From assembly GCF_023898315.1 (NCBI RefSeq), contig NC_064621.1, forward strand, positions 14,506,501-14,570,500: a stretch of DNA of 64,000 bases. The letters run 5' to 3'. The DNA is from Schistocerca nitens (lineage: Eukaryota; Arthropoda; Insecta; Orthoptera; Acrididae). This document shows, piece by piece, positions 56,384 through 64,000 of the stretch (position 1 is the stretch's first letter; every line of letters begins with the position of its first letter). The notes under the pieces are model-generated. The model was given only the letters and a program-made list of their open reading frames with translations, did no database searches and was not told the origin of the DNA. The translations under genes were made by a program, and so were the position numbers.

Positions 56384-57050
56384 AGCATGCACTACGTTTA
56401 CATACAAGCCCACCTAAAATATGGTGTGATATTCTGGGGAAATTCTCCAACTGCCCTGAGCACATTCAATATCCAGAAGAGAACAATGAGGATCATTATG
56501 GGGAGAAAACCCAGAGACTCTTGCAAACTCATCTTCAGAAAGTTGGAAATCCTTACACTGCCTTGCCTATACATTCTCAACTCTCTGAAATTTTTCAGAA
56601 ACCACGTAATGCCAACTGACTCCAGAGTCATAAAAAATAATGAAATACATAAACACAACACCAGGAAAAACTCAAATCTGCATGTTTTACGAACAAACAC
56701 TCAACTGTGTAAAAAGGGAGCTTTCCACATGGACCTCCAACTGTTCAACAATCTTCCCACTAGTATTAAGTCCATCAAAGACAACATAAAATTTAACAAA
56801 GTTGTGAAGTCATATTTGTTGTTTCACTGTTTTTACTCTATAAATGAATACCTAAACAGTAATCTTGCTATTTGTGTTAAATTGAAAACATTGAGCAATG
56901 GAGTGAAGTAAACTTAACCAATCTTTGCAATATAATACATTAGGATACTATATGTTAATATATGTTAACAACGTTAACTGATTTTTCTAACATCTGTATC
57001 ACACTGTGTACCGTCAGATTACATGGAATGAAAAAATAATTAAATAAATA

Positions 57051-57222
57051 TATCTAAAATGATGTGACTTACCAAACGAAAGTGCTGGCAGGTCGATAGA
57101 CACACAAACAAACACAAACATACACACAAAATTCAAGCTTTCACAACAAACTGTTGCCTCATCAGGAAAGAGGGAAGGAGAGGGATATTTTTCCCATGTG
57201 GAATGTTCCCCTCTATTATATT
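57051..57222 (-). mobile_element. Stand-alone PLE terminal repeat (family B) with target duplication
   Basis: Flanked by AATTAAATAAATA (57038-57050 and 57223-57235). Minus strand contains GAATGTTCC...-type end, CTGATGA (57165-57159), stem GCAAC/GTTG(T/C) and GAAAGC (57142-57137), then AATTTTGTGTGTATGTTTGT and CTGCCAGCACTTTCGTTTGG. It lies in the A/T tail of the jockey LINE. Only 172 bp with no coding region. Confidence 0.8.
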
Positions 57223-57241
57223 AATTAAATAAATAAAAATA

Positions 57242-57750
57242 AACAAACAATAGATCTCATTTTCTCCCTCCATCAATTAATGGAGAAGTACTGGGAAGAA
57301 AGAAAGGACTTGATAGTAGTATTCATGGATTTGGAAAAAGCATATGACAGTGTACCAAGGGGTAAGATATGGGAATGCTTGAGAATACATAATTTTCCTG
57401 ATTCATTAATTAAAAAAGTCCAGATGCTGTACGATGGTTGTGAGAGTAGCGTACATGTAGGGGGTGGAAGATCTCAGGGCTTTTGTTTTTGCTGATGACA
57501 TCGCCGTTTGGGGAGAGAAGGAAATGGAGGTTAGAAGGAGACTAGACTACTGGAACAAGATAGTGACAATGAAGATGACCAGGACACCCACTCCTTGTAG
57601 CATCATACTGGAGGGGGAGAAGGCTGAGTGTGTGAAAAGTTTCAACTATCTGGGTAGCGATGGAAGTTCCAAACTAGAAGTCTTAAACAGAGTCACAAAA
57701 GTCTTGAGACACATGTGTTCCAGCCGTTTCGAACACACATTATTTTAAAG
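57242..57750 (+). mobile_element. RTE-like LINE, part 2 (RT core)
   Basis: Resumes with IDLIFSLHQLMEKYWEERKD, then VVFMDLEKAYDSVPRGKIWE, VQMLYDGCESSVHVGG, a deletion that removes the PQG-type motif, FVFADDIAVWGEKEMEVRRR (catalytic FADD intact) and VKSFNYLGSDGSS. It ends in unassigned sequence after 57750. The frame changes at the deletion (about 57475). Confidence 0.88.
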
Positions 57751-58096
57751 CAGGATGTAAGGATGAGCATGGGATACTGCACCCATTTATTGTTTGTGGA
57801 AGGGAGATAATTCGTCGGTGCCGGCAAGTGTTAAGCGTGACATGCCAAGAATAAGCAAATATGGCTTGGAAGCTCTGTGGCCGACTGCAGAGAGTAATCT
57901 AGCATTGCATTGTTAAGAAATAAATGGAGAGACTCAAAATAGTGACTGTTTATTAGATGTTGAACTGCTGTTGAGAGTACGTGGACTGGACATGGATAGT
58001 CAGCCATGACAAAAGCTTATGTATTAATTGTGTTCAAAATGTGTAATCAACTGATTCTGGGTGCCCGTTAATGTGTGGGCTTACGTCATAAAGTTT

Positions 58097-58151
<55 letters not shown>

Positions 58152-58430
58152 GAGTGGAAATAAATATGTTCTGGTGCATTGAATGATATTCCAAGAGCAG
58201 CAAATTTTTTAAATAAGAAGAGAGAGAGCGAGAGAGTGAAAATTTCCCCTTCCTAGCAGTGAAATCTTCGGAGAAGTGTCCGGTGCTAGCAGAAGACATC
58301 GGCACTGCAAGAAAGCAGAACCAGCATTCTTCAACAAGTAAGCCCACGAAAATGCTTAAGCTGTATAGAAAGAGCTTAACATAACACCAAGCCACTGCAG
58401 ATTGTGCTTTGTTAAGTACCCCATGAGTCT
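57751..58430. other. Unassigned sequence with a 49-base T tract
   Basis: T tract at 58100-58148, then a short GA run at about 58220-58238. An 82-codon minus-strand frame (58147-58395) begins beyond the tract and has no similarity I recognise. If the tract is a reversed poly(A) tail the frame would belong to a retrocopy; unproven. Confidence 0.35.
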
Positions 58431-58650
58431 ATTTTTCATTATTGTTTCTATTAGGTTTGAAAACAATGAGAGTAAAGTGATGGGCCTATAAGAACAGAGG
58501 CATTCAGATGATCATTCTTTCTGCAGTCCATATACCAATGGAACGGGATGAAACCCTAATAACTTGTACAACAGGATGTACTCTCTGCCATGTAAGTCAT
58601 GGTGGTTTGCAGAGTACAGATATAACTATAAATGTAGATGTAGAGGTTCA
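58430..58650 (+). mobile_element. LINE 3' end (short copy)
   Basis: Matches the 3' end of the antisense LINE at 22245: TTTGCAGAGTACAGATATAA and a GTAGATGTAGA tail. Only the 3' UTR remains. Confidence 0.6.
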
Positions 58651-58990
58651 TTAGCTGTCAAATGGTACCTGCCTAAAAAGAATTTTATAATCTATTTGGT
58701 AAAGTTGTGACACTTTTTGAAAAGAAAGATCACTCTCTGAGGGATAATTAATTGAAATTTAATGGTGATACAACTTATCTGAGCAAATTATCCAGTAAAA
58801 TTAATGGAATAAATCTACAGCAGTGAGGTGCTGATTTGATTATAATCAATGAAAAGTTAACTATTTCTGTTTTTGTGTCAAAATTTGCCTTGCACAGATA
58901 TCATTTGGGTCTAAAACAATTGCATCAGTTTCCAAATCTTTCTTTTGTGGAAACAAATGATGATAAGATTAATCAATGAGCACTCATGGG
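58651..58990. other. Unassigned; perhaps LINE endonuclease-RT linker
   Basis: Short patches such as FNGDTTYLSKLSSKINGINL in one frame could be the linker of the following LINE, but they are too degraded to be sure. Confidence 0.3.
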
Positions 58991-60797
58991 AGTTAAGTTC
59001 TATCTTAAATTATTTGTGTAATCAATCTCTTATCAGTGGAACATTTCTAGACTGGCTAAAATATGCTGACGTTAAGCCACTTTACAAGAAGTAAGATGAA
59101 GAGATACCATCAAACTATCGACCAATTTCACTTTTGCCGGCTTTCTCAAAAATATTTGAAAAGGTTGTGTGTTAGCATCTCCTTAAGCATCTGACTGCAA
59201 ATGATATATTGTCCAAGTCACAGTTTGGATTTCTGAAGGGTTCTGATGTAGAGAAAGCTATTTACACTTACAGTGAGATCAATCAATCAATGTACTTACT
59301 TCATTAGATAATAAATTACAGGCTACTGGCATTTCCTGTGACCTGTCTAAAGCTTTTGAATGTGTGAACCACAGCATTCTCCTAAGTAAATTAGAGTATT
59401 ATGATGTCACCAGCAATGATGCAAAATGGTTTTTGTCTTATCTATCTAACAGGAAACAAAGCATGTCGTTGCAAAATACCTGTGAAGTAAGCAGTCAGTC
59501 TTCATCTGACTGGGAATTAATTACGTGTGATGTTTCTCAAGGTTCAATTTTGGGTCCATTGCTTTTTCTTGTGAATATTAATGACCTCTAATCTGTTACA
59601 TTGCCAGATGCTAAGTTTGTTTCGTTTGCAGATGATACAAACATTGCAATAAGTAGCAAGTCAAGTACAGATTTAGAAATAGCTGCTAATCAAATTTTCA
59701 CTGACATTAATAAGTGGTTTAAAGCTAATTCTTTGCCATTAAACTTTGAGAAGCCTCACTATATACAGTTCAGAACCTGTAAGAGATTTCCTTCCAACAT
59801 GAGTATAATGTCTGAAGACATGCAGATTGAAGAGGTTGACAGTGTTAAATTTCTGGGATTACAACTCGATAATAAATTCAGTTGGGAAGGACATACCACA
59901 GAATTGCTTAAGCACCTAAACAAATCTGTATTTGCCGTAAGAATGATGTCAGATGTAGGAGATATAAATATAAAAAACTTGCATACTTTGCTTACTTTCA
60001 TCCTATTATGTCGTACGGGATCATATTCTGGGGCAACTCATCAAACCGAGCAAAAGTTTTTAGAGTGCAAAACTGTGTGATAAGAATCATTTGTGGTTTA
60101 AATGCAAGAACATCTTGTAGAAACCTGTTCAAGGAACTTTGTATTCTAACCACTGCTTCTCAGTATATTTATTCCTTAATGAAATTTGTTGCAAGTAATA
60201 CATCTCTATTTCCAACCAATAGCTCAGTACACAGTATCAATTCTAGGAATAAGAAGAATCTACATAAAGGCCTAAAATCACTTACCTTGACCCAAAAAGG
60301 GGTCCAATTTTCAGGAAAACACATTTTTGATAAATTGGCAGCAACCATTAAAAACTTGGTTTCAGATAAAGCACGGCTTAAACAGAGTTTGAAAGACTTT
60401 TGATAGGCAACTCCTTCTACTCCATAGATGAATATCTTAACAGAGACTGTTACGTCACCTTCAGTAAAAATATCTGTTAGATTTCAGCTTTGATAGCACT
60501 TCATCACAACAATAAAGATTAGGTATTTTGTGTATGATAAATTTATTAATAGTGGTTAACAGTGTTTCATTCTAACAGTGTGTTAATTCTGTAAATATTA
60601 GCTGTCCCAGTTTACTGCATTGTATTAGCTTACTTTTGACTATTTCCTGACAAATGATCAGGGTAGTAAGTATTATATTGAAATGTTTTATGTTTTTATG
60701 TCATACTTTCTGACATGTTCTACAGTCACGAGAATCATCTCATTTTTTGGGTCTATGGAACGAAAACTTAATCTAATCTAATCTAATCTAATCTAAT
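58990..60797 (+). mobile_element. Jockey-type LINE, RT and C-terminal domain, with (TAATC)n tail
   Basis: Frames in order: FLDWLKYADVKPLYKK (59045), PISLLPAFSKIFEKV-like (59120-59165), SQFGFLKG-like (59218), ISCDLSKAFECVNHSILLSK (59330-59390), DVSQGSILGPLLFLVNINDL (59530-59590), FVSFADDTNIAISSKSSTDL (59610-59665, catalytic FADD intact), FLGLQLDNKFSW and the C-terminal domain SYGIIFWGNSSNRAKVFRVQ to 60403. The 3' tail is TAATC repeats (about 60766-60797). One stop separates RT from FADD (after NDL) and one frameshift lies before the C-terminal domain. Well preserved. Confidence 0.9.
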
Positions 60798-60819
60798 CTC
60801 TAGTATTTTGTAAGCCCTT

Positions 60820-61708
60820 GGATGGACTTAAAAAAGATTTTACAAACAAATTTCAGCAGCTCCTTCAAATGTCCATGCGAGATTGGGTACTGGAACCTTT
60901 CCCTGATGTACAACATCAGAATTATTCTTGCAGGATGAGCTAATAGAACTCTCATCAAATGGAGAGTTAAAATTAAAATGAAAAATGGACATAAAGAATT
61001 ATGACTTCAAAGGCAAACTCCTACATTGTATCAAGCTTTATGGACTGCAGCAAAGAAGTATTTGATTGCTTTCCCATCTTTGTATTCAGCAGTAAGTGGA
61101 TTTAGCGTGGTTTGCAAATTAGTTACCAATAACAGATACAGACAGTCAATCACAGGATGTGGTGATTTAAGATTGCTGATAACAAGCATGATGCCAAATA
61201 TTGAAAAGTTAATATCATTACACCACGTTCAGAACTCTGACTGAAATTATTGCAAATTTTTTAAATATGTATTTGTTAATGAACATTTGAGAATGACACG
61301 AAAACTGTTAACACCTTTTAATAATGTGATTTCTGTTTCTTCAATTCTAATTAAGAATTAAACATTAATTAAGTGATGAAAATTGTGAACCAACTGGAAT
61401 TGGAACACAGATACCTACTTATATAGAGCAGTGCTCTTATGAATCCAGTAGCTGAAGCACACCTCATGACAGTTCACAATTTAATCTCCTATTAGCTCTC
61501 TCCATATCTTTCCAAACTTCTGTAAGGTTATTGTGATCACTGAATTATTATTTGAAAAGTATGTTATGATCAAAGCAATTTGGAAAAGATTATGTTATTC
61601 ATTTCAGATTGCAATTGTGTCTGACTTTCTTTCTCTGAAAAAAGGGGAGATGATGAGTATATTTCTTTGGAAAGGGGGTGGTTGGCTGGACAAGGTTGAG
61701 AACCTATG
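60820..61708 (+). mobile_element. hAT transposon 3' half (transposase C-terminus and 3' end)
   Basis: RDWVLEPFPDVQHQN lies at about 60880-60925. The hAT dimerisation domain follows (61026-61244): LWTAAKKYLIAFPSLYSAVS, GFSVVCKLVTNNR and CGDLRLLITSMMPNIEKL, of the ZBED/SCAND3-like type. The end CAAGGTTGAGAACCTATG (61691-61708) resembles a hAT (Charlie-like) 3' terminal inverted repeat. The 5' half is absent, replaced by the LINE ending at 60797. Frameshift near 60960. Confidence 0.75.
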
Positions 61709-62490
61709 GCCTAATTGAAGTTCATTGGTATAGTGTAACTGGCAGAATAGGCAGCCCTGCTCTTAGGGTTAACATGGAAGCTAAGAATTAAATTCAGATA
61801 CGTCTGTTTCCAGATTTGGTGTGTTTGTCAGCATCAGTACCTCATGTTAGGGCAGCTGAAAAATAACACTCTAAAATTAACAATCTATGTTTTAACTTTG
61901 GTAGACATATGTCTGCCCACATTGCAAAAATAGGGTAATTATGATGTGTGGTGGGAGAAAAAGAAATATTAGTCTAAATTGGCCAATCTACCACTCCTGA
62001 ATGAGGCACAAGGAGATGTTTGGATTCTGGAGTGTCTGCACCCTCATACAAGAAACCATTGGTGAGCTCCTGAAAACTTTTGTAATCTTAAGTTGAAATT
62101 TATGAGGAAATACAAAAAATTGAGAAACTCAAGCAGACAATTAACTTTTTGAACAGCAGTGACATCCTTCTAGCAGCCACATTAGAAACAAGGTATGTTG
62201 ATGACCTAAGAATGGATAGTGTGAACTATCAAATTTTTAAGGGTGAACAAGCTGTCACACTTTCCAACTCAAGTCTAAGAACTTTAGGAACAGCCTTTGC
62301 AGTTCACAACAGTATAATATACTTTGAAATGTTGATTTTGTATCTTTCAATGAAAGACTTTCTGTTTTCACAGTTAAATGCAAGAATAAATATTACTCCC
62401 TGTTCAACTTAAATATTACTCTCTATTCAACTACCAGACACTAACAAGACACTCAAGTTGAAGTGGGAAACTGCTGGGAAGATCTGAGAA
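61709..62490. other. Unassigned sequence
   Basis: An 87-codon plus frame (62149-62412) has no recognised relatives. No repeat structure seen. Confidence 0.4.
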
Positions 62491-63695
62491 ACAGACTGTT
62501 GACAGTTCACAAGAACAACGTAATAATCATGATGAGAGCCATCAATTCCCAAAAGGGTAAGGAAAAATCTTTTCTAAAGAGTTATTGGAAACTATACAGC
62601 TCACAATAGAACTGACAAAAATGGCTCAAGTTTGGTACATAGGCACAAGTCATTCAATCTTCAAATCACACTACAGATATAAATGTCAAGAAATCAGGAA
62701 CATTAGAGACAAGAGGGGAACTGAAGTTGTTTCTGATCACAACCCAATTTAGATCTAAGTAAGATTTATTCTGAAACATAAACTTATGAAACAAACTAGT
62801 ACAACAAATAGAATTAATAATAAAACTTTGAACAGGAAATTGATTTTCAAAAGAAACTGAAGGAAGTGAGTATTGATACAAAAATTTTACTGAAGCCATT
62901 AAACATACTGCATTTGAAATATCTTGACAGAACAAGCAAAGAAAGCACGTATGGTAAAAAGGAAGAAGCAGTTAGAGGGAAAAAAAGCTTAGAATAACTA
63001 GTATAGTAAGAAGACAAACACTAATTGGAAAATATAGTATAATACAAGAGTTTACTACAAAACATTCAAGAACTGTATGCCTGGGTACATTCCACAATTA
63101 CTACACTTTATGAAAGAAAGTAGAATACTTACACAGTAAGCTATTGGCAGCATATTTTACTACTGAACAGTGAAAAACTGACCAAAGAATTAGAGTTCTA
63201 TGATATTATTCCAAATGAAAATTTGAAACCACTGAGTTTTGATATGATTAAAAGTTACATCAACACAATTAAAACACAACAAAGCAATGGGTGAAGATGG
63301 CCTCACAGCACAAAATATAAAATCTAGTAGAGATATAAATGCCATAATTATAAAAGAAAAACTAGGTATAGTTTGGGACTCTGAAACAATTTTCAGATAA
63401 CTGGAAGGTTGCATTAATTCATCCACTTCATAAAAAGTTGGAAAAAAACATATCAATAATTACAGAGGAATTTCATTACTATCTTTATAATACAAAATAT
63501 TATTGAAAGCTCTTCTGTACATATTAAATTCTCAGTCAGATAAATAAACAGGAGAATATCAAGCTAGGTTTAGAAGTAACAGATCCTGCCTACAGCAAAC
63601 TCTAAATCTTAAACAGATGATCATGTATATGGAAATACTGAATAAAAAGCTAGTGCAAATATTTGTTGATTTTAAAAGGCTTATGATTCAAAGAT
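62490..63695 (+). mobile_element. LINE fragment (endonuclease end to early RT), sense
   Basis: RDKRGTEVVSDHNPI (about 62707-62750) is the C-terminal endonuclease SDH motif. The linker KAMGEDGLTAQNIKSS is at about 63280. Early RT: DNWKVALIHPLHKK (63397), EFHYYL/NYRGISLLS region in shifting frames (63455-63490), YQARFRSNRSCLQQTLNLK (63560-63615), LVQIFVDFKR (63650-63680). The sequence then changes within a few bases into a different LINE family. Confidence 0.75.
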
Positions 63696-63696
63696 T

Positions 63697-64000
63697 TGAT
63701 GGAATGTATGATGAGATAAGGGACATTATTCAGGTAGTGAAGGGAGATGAAAATTTAATAGTCATGGGTGACTTGAATTCGACAGTAGGAATAGGAAGAG
63801 AAGGAAATGTAGTTGGTGAATATGGATTGGGGCAAAGAAATGAAACAGGAATCCGCCTGGTAGAATTTTGCACAGAGCATAACTTAATCATAGCTAACAT
63901 TTGCTTCAAGAATCATGAAAGAAGGTTGTATACGTGGAAGAACCCTGGAGATACTAGAAGGTTTCAGATAGATTATATAATGGTAAGACAGAGATTTAGG
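63697..64000 (+). mobile_element. LINE endonuclease fragment, same family as 44431-47715, sense
   Basis: Open in one frame to the window edge: GMYDEIRDIIQVVKGDENLI, VMGDLNSTVGIGREGNVVGE, FCTEHNLIIAN and RRFQIDYIMVRQRFR. The IDY motif lost from the 44431 copy is intact here. The left edge abuts the other LINE at FDG|MYDE. It may continue outside the window as a longer copy. Confidence 0.88.

Larger units (their letters stand above)
53521..57241 (+). mobile_element. Jockey-type LINE inserted in the RTE-like LINE, itself carrying three insertions
   Basis: Flanked by a 10-bp duplication AACAAACAAT (53511-53520 and 57242-57251). Content: linker NKSSSKVKAMWNIIKRERGE (53865-53930), NDVAKALRELKNSYLTGVGG, RT (HKILLEKTEHYGIRRIANTW near 54575, VKQGVPQVSVLGPLLFLLYI at 54740-54800). 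After the SINE cluster comes the C-terminal domain LKYGVIFWGNSPTAL, RDSCKLIFRKLEILTLPCLY, HKHNTRKNSN and LFNNLP to stop near 56910. The tail is A/T-rich (TAAA)n. 5'-truncated (no endonuclease). No intact full ORF. Confidence 0.9.

Noticed and set aside
1-64000. Promoters, operators, riboswitches or terminators
   Set aside because: None could be supported outside transposon-internal pol III boxes and LTR/terminal-repeat signals; the unc-13 promoter lies outside the window.

Overview
This window is eukaryotic nuclear DNA, almost certainly from an orthopteran insect with a very large genome (a locust or grasshopper, possibly Schistocerca; inferred from repeat families I recognise and from the intron sizes). 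It has no operons, ribosome binding sites, CRISPR array or authentic tRNA/rRNA gene. Most of the 64 kb is retrotransposon and DNA-transposon sequence at many stages of decay.

The only host gene I can support is on the minus strand: four short coding exons of unc-13 (Munc13 family, synaptic vesicle priming), at 38535-38719, 19608-19704, 19304-19525 and 5613-5779. They read in that order with compatible splice phases and consensus GT/AG sites, and they encode one uninterrupted stretch of about 223 residues of the MUN domain. The introns are about 18.8 kb, 82 bp and 13.5 kb. Both ends of the window also lie inside introns, at least 5.6 kb and 25 kb long. The whole window is therefore the interior of one gene, with its introns filled by transposons.

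Layout. 1-5.2 kb: tRNA-derived SINE; decayed Ty1/copia element (plus) split by a PLE-type repeat and by a 735-bp internally deleted mariner; antisense RTE-like LINE. 5.6 kb: unc-13 exon beside a 630-bp imperfect palindrome. 6.5-15.1 kb: LINE 3' fragment and several Penelope-like elements (PLEs), one with a GIY-YIG domain and inverted terminal repeats. 15.4-17.9 kb: mariner-like remnant, a 135-bp duplication and a LINE. 19.3-19.7 kb: two unc-13 exons. 19.8-31.8 kb: PLEs in both orientations, an LTR-like repeat, a long jockey-type LINE and other LINE pieces. 31.9-35.5 kb: a Tc1 element in two oppositely oriented pieces, interleaved with an inverted pair of LINE copies. 35.7-37.1 kb: full-length but dead mariner. 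38.5 kb: unc-13 exon. 40.4-42 kb: mariner with a SINE inside, then another SINE.

43-57.7 kb: a deep nest. An old antisense LINE holds a Gypsy element (43601-51724, paired 234-bp LTRs), whose gag is broken by a nearly full-length 3.3-kb LINE. Next to it an RTE-like LINE is split by a 3.7-kb jockey LINE, which itself carries a SINE, a four-unit SINE cluster and a PLE-derived fragment. Most insertions have target-site duplications visible by eye. 58.4-64 kb: further LINEs and a hAT remnant.

Nothing here looks like a working accessory system. The most unusual recurring structure is a small hairpin with a hammerhead-ribozyme-like core (CTGANGA, stem-loop, GAAA) shared by several PLE-associated terminal repeat families.
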